64,000 nucleotides of DNA from Dyella nitratireducens (GCF_014642835.1 NZ_BMJA01000001.1:1227102-1291101), one strand, 5' to 3'. Shown: positions 1-9,027, counted from the first letter of the stretch. Notes: generated by a model from the sequence alone, not told the origin. Numbers and translations are program-made.

Positions 1-114
1 GATGTGCGCTGGAATCACCGCTATGTCGACTTGATACACAGGGACAGCGATGGCGTCAGCATCGTTGACTACAACGTGTTCCATGATGTGTTGCCGTTGG
101 ATGAGGAAGCGTAG
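1..114 (+). CDS. C-terminal end of a probable inward-rectifier K+ channel (5' cut off)
   Basis: The last 37 codons of a gene entering from the left edge, read in frame 1 and ending at a TAG. The end reads like the cytoplasmic beta-sandwich terminus of bacterial Kir channels: an RWNHRYVDL strand, an acidic turn (HRDSDG), then a VDYNVFHDV strand. That likeness is from memory of KirBac sequences and covers only 37 residues, so it is tentative. The stop codon is supplied by the first three bases after the G of the palindromic repeat that begins at 111. Confidence 0.5.
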   Translation, partial: DVRWNHRYVDLIHRDSDGVSIVDYNVFHDVLPLDEEA

Positions 115-186
115 GTTGGGGTGCAAACCCCAACATGGTTGCCCGTGGTCGAGATGGCAATGTTGGGGTTTGCACCCCAACCTACG
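111..186. repeat. GTAGGTTGGGG palindromic repeat, copy 1
   Basis: Left arm GTAGGTTGGGGTGCAAACCC continuing to CCAACAT, and its exact reverse complement on the right, separated by about 24 bases. A transcript would fold into a stem of about 25 bp. The TAG at 112-114 is the stop codon of the upstream gene. Other copies lie near 3521, 21450, 45184, 48673 and 49410, with a variant at 46759. Confidence 0.95.
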
Positions 187-191
187 AAGGC

Positions 192-566
192 TCACGCGCC
201 TACACGCTTCCTCTCCGCATCAATATCCTTCACAGGCCTCACCTCGATACATCCGGTAGCCGCCCACGGAAACGACTGCGCAATACGCACGGCCTCATCG
301 ATATCCTTCGCCTCGATCAGGTTGAAGCCGCCCAGGTATTCACGTGCCTCCGCAAAAGGCCCATCAACCACCATGGTGCGGTTGTTGCGCACGCGCACTG
401 TCTTGGTCTTCGCCGGCGGCTCCAATTGCATGGAATCGAGCAGATGCCCTTCGGCGCGCAACTCATCGGCGTGCTTGAAGCAGCCGTTCATCATCGTGTC
501 GTACTGGCCCGGGGGCAGCGTGTCCAGCAGGGTGTCGTCGTTGTAAATCATGACCAGAAATTTCAT
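192..566 (-). CDS. YCII/DGPF-domain protein
   Basis: A 124-residue YCII-related protein. It starts at the ATG giving MKFLVMIYND, the family's typical opening, rather than at an upstream in-frame ATG that adds 20 atypical residues. The VVDGPFAEAREYLGGF stretch is the DGPF signature, and the rest follows the ferredoxin-like fold of the family. Such proteins often sit beside ECF sigma factors, but none is visible here. The biochemical role is unknown; some YCII proteins have been proposed to act as dehydratases or isomerases. It converges on the channel remnant across the first palindromic repeat. Confidence 0.85.
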   Translation of the reverse strand: MKFLVMIYNDDTLLDTLPPGQYDTMMNGCFKHADELRAEGHLLDSMQLEPPAKTKTVRVRNNRTMVVDGPFAEAREYLGGFNLIEAKDIDEAVRIAQSFPWAATGCIEVRPVKDIDAERKRVGA

Positions 567-771
567 GGGTTTCTCACAAGGACAGGGGAATGAAAGGCGG
601 CCGACAGCCGGCGCAGGGTAGGCCAAGCCGGAAGCGCGGTCCAGGGCTATTTCAGCGGGTCATTCGCTCACCGTTCGAGACGCCACAGGGGTGCCTGCCT
701 TATAGTTCACACGCTTATCTCTAGACATAGCGGCGCCCATCTGCCGCCCCGTGCCCCTCCGAGTAACCTGA

Positions 772-1071
772 ATGGGAATGCTTAACAACGCCTGGCTCGT
801 GCTGGGATTGATCGGCCAGACAGTGTTTTCAGGCCGCTTTCTGCTGCAGTGGATCTACAGCGAATACAAGCGCCGGAGCGTGATCCCGGTGGCGTTCTGG
901 TACGCCAGCATCATTGGCGCCCTGCTGCTGCTGTGCTACGCCTGCTACAAGAAAGACCCGGTCTTCATCGTGGCCCAGACCAGCGGCCTGCTGATCTATT
1001 TGCGCAACCTGCAGATGCGCCGGCGCGACAAGAAAGAACCCGCAGCCCAGTCGTCGGAGCTTGCATCATGA
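772..1071 (+). CDS. Lipid-A-biosynthesis N-terminal domain (LAB_N) membrane protein, first of a pair
   Basis: A 99-residue protein with three hydrophobic segments and the LAB_N pattern: G-x-x-x-FxxRFLLQWIYSE, then RRSVIPVAFWYASIIG, then VFIVAQTSGLLIYLRNL. LAB_N proteins are small inner-membrane proteins found alone or fused to lipid A enzymes, usually beside glycosyltransferases that modify lipid A or undecaprenyl phosphate. The biochemical role is not settled. The stop overlaps the start of the next LAB_N gene by ATGA, so the two are translationally coupled. Confidence 0.85.
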   Translation: MGMLNNAWLVLGLIGQTVFSGRFLLQWIYSEYKRRSVIPVAFWYASIIGALLLLCYACYKKDPVFIVAQTSGLLIYLRNLQMRRRDKKEPAAQSSELAS

Positions 1072-1343
1072 CGCTCAGCAACCAGGCCCTGTGGATCGGC
1101 CTAGGCATGGTCGGGCAGCTGCTGTTCGGCGTGCGCTTCCTGGTGCAGTGGCTGTACAGCGAAGCGCGTGGGCAAAGCCTGATCCCACCCGCCTTCTGGT
1201 ACCTGAGCGTGGCCGGTGGCGTGATCGTGTTGAGCTATGCGATCCACCAGCGCGAGTTGGTATTCATCATCGGCGAGGCAGTCACCCTGGCCATCTTCCT
1301 GCGCAACCTGATCATGTTGCGCAAGCAACCCGAGTCCGACTAG
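1068..1343 (+). CDS. LAB_N membrane protein, second of the pair
   Basis: A 91-residue paralogue of the preceding protein with the same landmarks: VRFLVQWLYSE, SLIPPAFWYLSVAGG, VFIIGEAVTLAIFLRNLIML. The start is fixed by the ATGA overlap at 1068-1071. The two related half-size proteins probably assemble together in the inner membrane, which is inference. A secreted GH89 glycosidase begins 15 bases downstream, so the three genes look like one transcript. Confidence 0.85.
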   Translation: MTLSNQALWIGLGMVGQLLFGVRFLVQWLYSEARGQSLIPPAFWYLSVAGGVIVLSYAIHQRELVFIIGEAVTLAIFLRNLIMLRKQPESD

Positions 1344-1358
1344 CCGCTGACGCCGCCC

Positions 1359-3524
1359 ATGCGCCTGCTCCTGCCCTGCATCGCCATCCTGGCACTGTTG
1401 ACCGCAAGAGCAAGCGCAGCCCACTCCTTCGATACGCGCCCCGAACAAGCCGTACTCGCGCGCCTGCTGCCGCAGCAGGCGCAGCAATTCGAACTCGGCA
1501 ACTTGCCGTCCGCGAACCGCCATGAACGTTTTCGCATTGCCAGCGACAACGGTCATATCCAGGTGCAAGGCAGCACGCCGAGCGCGCTGCTGTTCGGCGT
1601 GAACTGGTATCTCAAATACATCGCGCACGTGCAGATATCCCCCAACGGCGATCGCGTCGGTGCCGCGCCTTTTCCATTGCCGACGACGGTGATCGAGAAA
1701 GCAACGCCCTATCCTTACCGCTACGCGCTCAATGAGAACGTCGACGGCTACACCTCGCCATACTGGGACTGGCCGCGCTGGCAGCGGGAAATCGACGTAC
1801 TCGCGCTTTCCGGCATCAACGCCGTGTTGATCGAACGCGGTACGGACAGCGTGCTTTATCAAACCTTCCGCGACGCCGGCTATTCGGATAAGGAAGTCCG
1901 CGCTTGGATCACCCAGCCTGCGCACCAGAACTGGCAGCTGATGGGCAACCTGTGCTGCTACAACGGGCCGATCAGCACGGCGCTGATGCAGAAGCGTGCG
2001 GCATCCGCGCAGACGATCATCGCGCGCCTGCGCGAACTCGGCATCACACCGGTGCTACCCGGTTTCTACGGCATCGTGCCGGCCGATTTCCAGCGCAAGT
2101 TTCCCAAGGCACACGTAATACCGCAGGGTGAGTGGGCCGGGTTCACGCGACCGGGCTGGCTCGACCCACGCGATCCGATGTTCGCCAAGCTGGCTGCCTC
2201 GTTCTATCGCCATCAGCGCGAGCTGTTCGGCGATAGCAGCGTCTACGACATGGAAGTGTTCCAGGAAGGCGGCGAAGCCGGCGACGTACCCGTACCCGAT
2301 GCTGCACGCGACGTGCAGAACGCCTTGCTCGCCGCACATCCTGGTGCACGGTGGATGATGCTCGCCTGGCAAGGCAATCCGCGCCAGGATCTGCTCACGG
2401 GTGTCGACCGGAAAAATCTGCTGATCATCGACATCGATCACGACCGCGTGCCGCGCGACAACCGCCAGAAGGATTTCCAGGACGCGCCGTTCCTGTTCGG
2501 CGGCATCTGGGAATTCGGCGGGCGTACCACGCTCGGCGCGAATACCCGCAACATCACCGAGCGGCTGCAACGGCTGGGTCGCATCAACAACAACATGGCT
2601 GGCACGGCGGTGTTCACCGAAGGCATGGACACCAATCCGTTTGCCTTCGACCTGTTTACCGAAATGGCCTGGCGCAGCGAGCCAGTCGATCTCGCTGCAT
2701 GGACTACCGATTATGTGCAACGCCGCTACGGCGTGGCCGATCCGCACGCGCTGGCAGCGTGGAACGTATTGTTGCATACGGCTTATGACATCCGCATCGA
2801 CCCGGTCGACTTCAACAGCGAGCGCGACGCGGCGCAAGAATCGCTGTTCAACGCACAACCCAGCCTCACCGCCAATCGTGCTTCGAACTGGTCGCCTGAA
2901 GCGATGCGCTACAGCGCGCAGACATTCAAGCAAGCATTGCCTGAGATGCTGCAAGTCGTCCCTGCCTTGCGCAGCAGCGAAACCTATCAATACGATCTGG
3001 TAGACATCGCACGCCAGACACTGGCCAATGAAAGCCGCCTGCTGCTGCCGCAGATCAAGGCCGCTTACGACAGCAAGGATCGGCCTCGCTTCGAAACACT
3101 CACGCAACGCTGGTTGCAGTGCATGGATCTGCAGGATCAGTTGCTGGCCACCAACCCATTCTTCCTGGTCGGCAACTGGCTGGCGCAGGTGCAACCCTGG
3201 GCGTCCTCACCGGAGGAGCGTGCGCGGCTCGACTACGACATGCGTTCTCTGATGACGACCTGGGGTGATCGCAAAGCCAGTGAAGGTGCAAGCCTGCATG
3301 ATTACGGCAACAAGGATTGGGCTGGGCTGACGCGCGATTATTACCGGCTGAGATGGCAGACGTATTTTCAGTCGTTGGATGAGGCGTTGCGCACGGGCAA
3401 GCCCCCAAAAGCGATCAATTGGTTCGCGATGGGAGATAAGTGGAATCGGAGTGCGCACGTGTATGGCGATAAGCCTGTGGGGGATGCGTACGACGTAGCG
3501 ACACGTGTCGCCAAAGCTTTGTAG
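1359..3524 (+). CDS. Secreted alpha-N-acetylglucosaminidase, GH89 family
   Basis: A 721-residue protein with a signal peptide (residues 1-20, ending ASA), an NAGLU N-terminal domain (about 22-110), the GH89 TIM barrel (about 115-445) and a helical C-terminal domain. Family hallmarks include YWDWPRWQREID, the GNLCCYNGP segment, GITPVLPGFYG and VFTEGMDTNP. Glu421 in FTEG matches the position of the C-terminal catalytic Glu of human NAGLU; Glu303 in the MEVFQEGG segment is the candidate partner. It should remove terminal alpha-linked GlcNAc in the periplasm or outside the cell. The final TAG lies inside a palindromic repeat, and the convergent gene's stop lies in the same repeat. Confidence 0.9.
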   Translation: MRLLLPCIAILALLTARASAAHSFDTRPEQAVLARLLPQQAQQFELGNLPSANRHERFRIASDNGHIQVQGSTPSALLFGVNWYLKYIAHVQISPNGDRVGAAPFPLPTTVIEKATPYPYRYALNENVDGYTSPYWDWPRWQREIDVLALSGINAVLIERGTDSVLYQTFRDAGYSDKEVRAWITQPAHQNWQLMGNLCCYNGPISTALMQKRAASAQTIIARLRELGITPVLPGFYGIVPADFQRKFPKAHVIPQGEWAGFTRPGWLDPRDPMFAKLAASFYRHQRELFGDSSVYDMEVFQEGGEAGDVPVPDAARDVQNALLAAHPGARWMMLAWQGNPRQDLLTGVDRKNLLIIDIDHDRVPRDNRQKDFQDAPFLFGGIWEFGGRTTLGANTRNITERLQRLGRINNNMAGTAVFTEGMDTNPFAFDLFTEMAWRSEPVDLAAWTTDYVQRRYGVADPHALAAWNVLLHTAYDIRIDPVDFNSERDAAQESLFNAQPSLTANRASNWSPEAMRYSAQTFKQALPEMLQVVPALRSSETYQYDLVDIARQTLANESRLLLPQIKAAYDSKDRPRFETLTQRWLQCMDLQDQLLATNPFFLVGNWLAQVQPWASSPEERARLDYDMRSLMTTWGDRKASEGASLHDYGNKDWAGLTRDYYRLRWQTYFQSLDEALRTGKPPKAINWFAMGDKWNRSAHVYGDKPVGDAYDVATRVAKAL

Positions 3525-3595
3525 GTTGGGGTGTAAACCCCAACATCGCCATGTCGATGAGGATGGCAATGTTGGGGTTTGCACCCCAACCTACG
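3521..3595. repeat. GTAGGTTGGGG palindromic repeat, copy 2, shared by two convergent gene ends
   Basis: Inverted arms at 3521-3546 and 3570-3595; the left arm has one difference (TGTAAACCCC for TGCAAACCCC). TAG at 3522-3524 ends the rightward GH89 gene. CTA at 3591-3593, the mirror-image TAG, ends the leftward permease gene. The whole space between the two stops is repeat. Confidence 0.95.
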
Positions 3596-4814
3596 TAGCT
3601 CGCGTTGCCTCCACGGGCGAAAGGCGGGATGCACGCCATGCCGGTACCAGCACGGCTGATTGCCCGAGCAACAACAACGCAACCATGCCGACAACCACGT
3701 AAGCAAGCGACAACCGCTGCATTTCAAACCGATCGACCAGCAACGCATTGAGCGCCATCGTCAGCATCGCGCCGACACACACACCACCCACGCTGATCAG
3801 CAAATTCTCCGTGCAGAAGTACCCAAGAATGTCGCCTTGCGTGGCACCCAGCGCCCTGCGCACGCCGATCTGCCGGCGGCGTTGACTGACCCAGAAGCTA
3901 GTCAAACCCACAATGCCAGCTGCCGTCGTTGCCAACAGTACGGCGCAGATCCCCCCCATCAGGATCGCCATACCACGGTCTTTGCGATACGTCGTCGCGC
4001 GAATCTGCTCATACGTCCTGACGTCCTCCGAGCCAATCACGCGCAAAGGGTTCGCAGCAACCAGCGCTTGCGGCCCCATCCGCACGACACGTTCCAACAG
4101 GCCGGGTTGCGCCCGTACCAGATAGACCGTTCCGCTGGCGAGCAACCTGAAAGGCACCAATGTCGACTGCTCCACCCAGGCCTCGGAATAGCTGCCGATC
4201 CATGTCTGCATTCGCTCAACCACGCCAATGATGGTGCTTGACGGTGCGCTGCCAATGCAGATCTGCTTGCCCAGCGCATGGCCATCCGGAAAAAGGCGAT
4301 TGGCCAGCGCCTTGGTAATGATGATGACGCGCGGAAGCAAGGTATCGCGCGCGCCCATGTCGCCGATCTCGTCAGCGCGGAAGTTGCGCCCGGCCACCAG
4401 CTTCAGGCCAAGCGTGGCAAGCGTGTGCTCGTCGGCGAAATAAATAGCCGTAAACGATGCAGGGCTGGGTTGGTCCACGGTGTAGCGCACGCCCTTCGAC
4501 CAGCCGCCGTCACCCAGCGGGAAGGCATTGCTGGCATAGGCATCGACGACGCCCGGCACCTGGCGCAGCGTTTCCAAGTCGGACGCCATCAGCGCCTTTG
4601 CTGGTTGTGGTGCCGGATCGCCGAGCCACTGGTTCTGGATCGCCAGCACGCTGGCTTCATCCACGCCGCTGGGTCGCGACAAGCGAGCCACACGTGTGTG
4701 GATGATGCATAGCGCATTGCACACGATCGCCAACGTCAACGCGATCTGCAACACGATCAACGCCGTGCCGCCTTTGTGATGCCAGAGTGCGGATGCGATG
4801 GGCCTGATGTGCAT
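3591..4814 (-). CDS. MacB/FtsX-type ABC transporter permease
   Basis: A 407-residue inner-membrane permease. It has one N-terminal membrane segment (about residues 15-38), a large periplasmic MacB-PCD domain (about 45-260) and three C-terminal membrane segments of the FtsX domain (about 280-400), with the usual GxRRALGAT box after the second segment. It follows the second permease gene by 10 bases and forms a pair with it. No ATP-binding subunit is encoded nearby. The stop codon is repeat-derived (3591-3593). Confidence 0.85.
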   Translation of the reverse strand: MHIRPIASALWHHKGGTALIVLQIALTLAIVCNALCIIHTRVARLSRPSGVDEASVLAIQNQWLGDPAPQPAKALMASDLETLRQVPGVVDAYASNAFPLGDGGWSKGVRYTVDQPSPASFTAIYFADEHTLATLGLKLVAGRNFRADEIGDMGARDTLLPRVIIITKALANRLFPDGHALGKQICIGSAPSSTIIGVVERMQTWIGSYSEAWVEQSTLVPFRLLASGTVYLVRAQPGLLERVVRMGPQALVAANPLRVIGSEDVRTYEQIRATTYRKDRGMAILMGGICAVLLATTAAGIVGLTSFWVSQRRRQIGVRRALGATQGDILGYFCTENLLISVGGVCVGAMLTMALNALLVDRFEMQRLSLAYVVVGMVALLLLGQSAVLVPAWRASRLSPVEATRAT

Positions 4815-4824
4815 GCGGATCGCC

Positions 4825-6147
4825 TTATTGGGATTTCAATTGCCAGGAGGGTTGTACGCGCGCTGCGCGCCAAGCCGGATAAAGCCCTGCAAGCACGGTG
4901 GCCGACACGGCCACCCACACCGTCAATCCCACCAAGCCGGCGGTGAGCCGCGCGAGTCTGGCAACGCCTGGCTCGAACAGCAGCGCCGTTCCGTGCATGC
5001 CCACGGCGGTCAATAACAAACCGAGCAGACCGCCGGCCACGCCTATCGCTGCCGCCTCCACCAGAAACTGTGCGTAGATATGTCCACGCGACGCGCCCAG
5101 CGCCCGGCGCACACCGACTTCACCCGCACGCCGCATGATCTTGGCCAGCAGCAGGCCCACCGTATTGACCAGGCACACCAGCAGGAATCCCCCCGCCACC
5201 AGCACGGAAACCTTGGTTTCGGGCGGCACCACGCCTTCGTGGTCCAGCCAGCCGTTCAGATCGAACAAGCGCACGTTGCTCGCCCATTGAAACCGGCCAT
5301 GGCGTTGCTGTTCAGCCGCGTAGTCACTCAGCAAGCGCTGGTAGCGCTGCACCGCTGTGACGTGCGGCAGTTCCACCCACAGCGAAACCCACACACATTC
5401 CGATCGCAGCCATCCATCCCAACCTGGCGTAACGGGTTTCGCCGAGCCCGAGCAGTTGTTGTTGCCGTTGCTGCTGATGTGCAGGTCGATCGCACGCGTA
5501 AACGGCAAGTAATAATCCGGCGCGCCGCCAAAGCTGAAACCGTTGTTGACGTCGAAGAAACGAGGCTGCGGATTCCAGTCGTGGATGACGCCTACCACGC
5601 GATAGTCGTGGCCATCGAGATGGAGTATCCGGCCAACGCTGTTGATGCCAGCAAACAGGCGCTGGTTGAGACGACTGCTGATGGCGATGACATTGGTATG
5701 CCGATCGTCATCGCCGCTACTCCAGCCGTGTCCGTACTGGAACGGTACGTCGAACATGGCGAAGAAATCCGCGTACGCGGCGTATCCATTGGCGCTGAAC
5801 GGGCGCTGTTGCAAGCCGTCGCTCGGCTCGATATGACCGGTGATCGGATAGACGGCTGTTTGACGTGTGCCCGCTTTCGCTTGCATCAAGGCCATCGCAT
5901 CGGTGTAAGTCAACGCATCCGGCAGATGATTGCGAGTGCTGCCGTTCTGCGGGCCGGCATTGTCGATCTGCGGCACGAACAGCTGCGCGGATTTGTCCGG
6001 AAGAGGATCACCCGACACCGCGCGAAATACAGCGTAGGTCGTCATCGATGCCGCCACACCGATGCCCATGATGATCACCATCAAGGCCGTCAGCCCCGGG
6101 CTGCGGCGGAAGCTGTGTAGCGCGAGTTGCAGGTAGTAGCTGAACAT
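4825..6147 (-). CDS. MacB/FtsX-type ABC transporter permease
   Basis: A 440-residue permease with the same plan as its neighbour: N-terminal membrane segment (about residues 16-42), periplasmic domain (about 45-310), and an FtsX domain with three membrane segments and the GVRRALGASRG box. The MFSYYLQLALHSFRRSPGLT opening is typical of the family. Two non-identical permeases with no ATPase suggest a heterodimer that borrows an ATPase from elsewhere. The LytS/LytTR pair immediately upstream, on the same strand, may control it; that link is inferred from position only. Confidence 0.85.
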   Translation of the reverse strand: MFSYYLQLALHSFRRSPGLTALMVIIMGIGVAASMTTYAVFRAVSGDPLPDKSAQLFVPQIDNAGPQNGSTRNHLPDALTYTDAMALMQAKAGTRQTAVYPITGHIEPSDGLQQRPFSANGYAAYADFFAMFDVPFQYGHGWSSGDDDRHTNVIAISSRLNQRLFAGINSVGRILHLDGHDYRVVGVIHDWNPQPRFFDVNNGFSFGGAPDYYLPFTRAIDLHISSNGNNNCSGSAKPVTPGWDGWLRSECVWVSLWVELPHVTAVQRYQRLLSDYAAEQQRHGRFQWASNVRLFDLNGWLDHEGVVPPETKVSVLVAGGFLLVCLVNTVGLLLAKIMRRAGEVGVRRALGASRGHIYAQFLVEAAAIGVAGGLLGLLLTAVGMHGTALLFEPGVARLARLTAGLVGLTVWVAVSATVLAGLYPAWRAARVQPSWQLKSQ

Positions 6148-6190
6148 CGGTGTGCCGCTCTACATATCTTGAGGTGAGGGTTAATGACAC

Positions 6191-6228
6191 CTTGCCGTCA
6201 TTCCGGCGAACGCCGGAATGACGGCAAG
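6191..6228. repeat. Short REP-type palindrome (CATTCCGGCG core)
   Basis: A perfect palindrome with 18-bp arms and a two-base loop, core GTCATTCCGGCG. It sits between the LytTR gene and the permease pair. It belongs to the family also seen at 8924, 24197, 26155, 29178, 32337 and 54036. The remaining bases between 6148 and 6339 show no further signal. Confidence 0.9.
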
Positions 6229-6339
6229 GCGCTATCAAGCCGCCGTGCCTAGCGTGATGTTTGAACCCAAACCGTGCACCAACTTTGGGATAACCGGCCA
6301 ACAACGAGGGGGCAGCGGTCGAGCTGCCACGGCAAGCGG

Positions 6340-7089
6340 TCAACGCAAGCGCAAAGCACTCCGCGCCGCATTCCGAAACCGCCGGCTCAAATCAAGCCGC
6401 GTGCCATCGTGGAGCACGATTTCCGCATGCCCCTGGAACAGCGTGTGCACTTCGCGGATGCGGTTCATGTTGACGACGATGCTGCGATGGATGCGCAGAA
6501 AATGGCCTGGATCCAGTGATGCGCAAAGATGGCGCAGGGTTTCGCGATGCAGATAAGTGCTGCCGTTCGCATGAATGCGCACGTAGTTGTCGTCGGCGCG
6601 AATCCAGTCGATGTCACCCACCGGAATCACCAGGGTCCGCTCGCCCACCTGCACGCTGATGCGCTTCACGTAATGACCATCGTGCGCCGCCGAAGCACCA
6701 CGATGCTGGTGCAGCCCATGCCAATGCTTGCGCACCCGGTCCATCGCCTGATCAAAGCGGGCCTGGTCGATCGGCTTGAGCACATAGTCGATGGCGTTCG
6801 CATCAAACGCCTGCAGCGCATGCTCGGCGAACGCCGTCGTGAACACGATCAGCGGAAGCGGTTCAGAAGAGGGGGCGCGCAACAGGCTGAAGCCATCACC
6901 ACCCGGCATCTGAATGTCGAGAAACATCAGGTCCGGCAGCAAGGTGGCGATAGCTTGCACAGCTTCCTGCACGTTGCCGCATTCGCCCACCACCTCGACA
7001 TCCGCATGCGTGGCAAGCGCCTGGCGCAGCGCGACGCGCGCAAGTATTTCGTCATCCACCAACAAGGCACGAAGACGCGCGGCGCTCAT
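6340..7089 (-). CDS. LytTR-family response regulator
   Basis: A 249-residue DNA-binding response regulator. The receiver domain (residues 6-125) has the acidic pair DDE at 12-14, the phospho-acceptor Asp58 in LDIQMPGGDG, a Thr in FTTAF and Lys in VLKPID. The LytTR domain (about 145-248) has the DIDWIRADDNYVRIH strand and RIHRSIVVNMNRI. It overlaps the kinase gene by ATGA (7086-7089), so the two are co-translated. Targets may include the adjacent permease pair. Confidence 0.93.
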   Translation of the reverse strand: MSAARLRALLVDDEILARVALRQALATHADVEVVGECGNVQEAVQAIATLLPDLMFLDIQMPGGDGFSLLRAPSSEPLPLIVFTTAFAEHALQAFDANAIDYVLKPIDQARFDQAMDRVRKHWHGLHQHRGASAAHDGHYVKRISVQVGERTLVIPVGDIDWIRADDNYVRIHANGSTYLHRETLRHLCASLDPGHFLRIHRSIVVNMNRIREVHTLFQGHAEIVLHDGTRLDLSRRFRNAARSALRLR

Positions 7090-8171
7090 GCGCCGGCCTC
7101 CACGAAGGGGAAGCGCAATGCCACGCGCGTGCCGCCGTTCACGCCGGAGGAGAGATCCATGCTCGCCTTGTCACCGAACATCGCCTGCAATCTCGCACGG
7201 GTATTGCTCAAGCCAACGCCTTCCACGGCGCCTGCCGAGGGCAGTCCAAGGCCGTCATCTTCCACACAAAGATGCAGCTCGCCTTCGATACGCCGAGCCA
7301 TGATATGCAAGGCACCGCCATCGCTCTTGGCCAGCAAGCCATGACGCAAGGCATTTTCCACCAGTGGCTGCAGGATCAGGCTCGGCACCATCGCCCTGCC
7401 CGTATCACCAACGTCCACGTGCGTCACCAGCCGGTCCTGGAAACGTACTTTCTGGATGCCCAGGTAGGACTCGAGAAACTGCATCTCACGCGACAGCGGC
7501 ACCTGTTGTGCGTGGCGTTCCTCCAGCGTCAGCCGCAGAAAATCGCTGAGCCGCGCAATCATCAGCTTCGCCTGCTGCGGATCGGCCACGGTCAGGGCGG
7601 AGATCGCGTTGAGCGTATTGAACAGAAAGTGCGGCTGCAGTTGCATGCGCAGCGCTTGCAATTGGGACTGCGCCAGCTGTGTTTCCAGCTGCGCGCTGCG
7701 GTAACGCTCGTCCCGCAACAAGCGCCAGGACGCAAAGCCCCTCAGCACCACCAGCATCATCCAATAGGTAAGCAGCGCCAGATGAAATTTGTAGACGCCT
7801 TCGTTGCGAAGCAGATCGGTCAGCTTGAGAACATTCCCTTTTGGATTGGGCCCACACCACCAGAAGAACAACAGCAGCATCACCGCGCTCTGCAGCACGG
7901 CAAGCAGAATGCTGCTGGGAATATGCAACATCCAGAATCTTCGCCATCCGTGCGCGCCAACACGGCCCAGCCAGCTCACCACTGGCGTCAGCGCCATCCA
8001 CAGATAGAAATCGATCAGGTTCCACGACAGCGCGCGAAACCATGGCACCGGATGGCCTTCGCTGATGCCGCCAAGTACCGAACTGGCCGCGTACGACAAA
8101 GCCAGCATCGTCCAGAACCCGAAGGCCAGGCCGAAGGTTTTCAGCTTGTGCGTGCGGGTCGATTCGTTCAT
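7086..8171 (-). CDS. LytS-type sensor histidine kinase
   Basis: A 361-residue membrane kinase. Several hydrophobic segments (about residues 12-105 and 130-147) are followed by a short coiled linker and the His_kinase domain. The phospho-acceptor His181 lies in QLQPHFLFNTLNAIS, and the ATP-binding module has LQPLVENALRHG and a GLGL glycine box. No recognisable ligand domain lies outside the membrane, so the input is unknown. It is the partner of the overlapping LytTR regulator. Confidence 0.93.
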   Translation of the reverse strand: MNESTRTHKLKTFGLAFGFWTMLALSYAASSVLGGISEGHPVPWFRALSWNLIDFYLWMALTPVVSWLGRVGAHGWRRFWMLHIPSSILLAVLQSAVMLLLFFWWCGPNPKGNVLKLTDLLRNEGVYKFHLALLTYWMMLVVLRGFASWRLLRDERYRSAQLETQLAQSQLQALRMQLQPHFLFNTLNAISALTVADPQQAKLMIARLSDFLRLTLEERHAQQVPLSREMQFLESYLGIQKVRFQDRLVTHVDVGDTGRAMVPSLILQPLVENALRHGLLAKSDGGALHIMARRIEGELHLCVEDDGLGLPSAGAVEGVGLSNTRARLQAMFGDKASMDLSSGVNGGTRVALRFPFVEAGA

Positions 8172-8381
8172 GCCCTTCCGCCCTTCACCGCCAGCCGGCT
8201 TTCATGCGGCGGTAGTGTGCGCACTATGCAACGGCTTTGGAAGCACCGCATAAGCATCGACCGCTCGCCCTCGACCATCGACCGCTTGCCCCGTGACGAA
8301 GGCATTGGTCACAAAGCGCGTGTCGATCCAGCAAGCCGCATCGATGCTTGCCACACTCACATGGACTTTCAGAGGATGCGT

Positions 8382-8888
8382 ATGACGATCTTCAACCAAC
8401 CGCGCCGGATCGCCGTGGCGGCGGCAACCTTGCTCGCTTGCGTCGTCTTTCCATTGCAAACCACCGCTGCCGAAGAGGCAGCGCAACCGGCCGATGAAAC
8501 ACTGCAGACGGAAGCCGGCGTGATGGCCGTCGACAATCACTGGACCCTCGCCGAACTGACCGGCGATACGGCGTGGCTCGACCAGATGCTGATGCCCGAG
8601 TACCGCTCAGTCGGTAATACGGGCAAGGCGCATAGCAAGGCCGAAATCATCGCTGGCGCTGCCAAGCGCAAGGGCAGCAGCCTGGACCAGGCCAAGCTCA
8701 CATGGGCCGAGGATCAAAAGCAGCATCCTTACGGCAGCGCGGTGGTCGTGCGTGGCAATACCGCCATCGTGACGTTTTATGACCTGGCACTGGGGCCGCA
8801 GAATGGCGTGAAGTCGTCGGATGTTTTCATTTACGTCGACGGCCATTGGCATGCGTTGTATTCGCAGCATACGGCCGTCCATACGTAG
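8382..8888 (+). CDS. Secreted NTF2-like (DUF4440-type) protein
   Basis: About 168 residues: a signal peptide ending near TTAAEEA, then an NTF2-like cone (about 40-165) with LTGDTAWLDQMLMPEYRSVG and a GHWHALYSQHT end. The start at 8382 is preferred because AGAGG lies six bases upstream; an ATG at 8376 overlaps that ribosome site. Such domains bind small molecules or act as stand-alone enzymes, and nothing here fixes the ligand. It is divergent from the LytS gene across about 200 bases with no clear promoter match. Confidence 0.8.
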   Translation: MTIFNQPRRIAVAAATLLACVVFPLQTTAAEEAAQPADETLQTEAGVMAVDNHWTLAELTGDTAWLDQMLMPEYRSVGNTGKAHSKAEIIAGAAKRKGSSLDQAKLTWAEDQKQHPYGSAVVVRGNTAIVTFYDLALGPQNGVKSSDVFIYVDGHWHALYSQHTAVHT

Positions 8889-8923
8889 GTTGCGAGTTGC
8901 GACGAGAGTATGTATTTCCTCAT

Positions 8924-9008
8924 GGCCGTCATTCCCGCGAAAGCGGGAATCCATTTTCAAGGATGCATCAGAGCAAGATGGATTCCCGCTTTCGCGGGAA
9001 TGACGGCC
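8924..9008. repeat. REP pair, GTCATTCCCGCGAAAGCGGG family
   Basis: Two REP units in inverted orientation around a 24-base spacer; each arm holds its own small hairpin (CCCGCGAAAGCGGG). It lies just past the NTF2-like gene and abuts the 3' end of the convergent racemase gene. A near-identical pair is at 54036-54116. Confidence 0.93.
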
Positions 9009-9027
9009 ACAAGGGAACATTGCTCGC

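Noticed and set aside
7272-8888. Long rightward frame ending in the NTF2-like gene
   Set aside because: Most of it is antisense to the LytS gene; only the last part, from 8382, has a signal peptide, ribosome site and domain.
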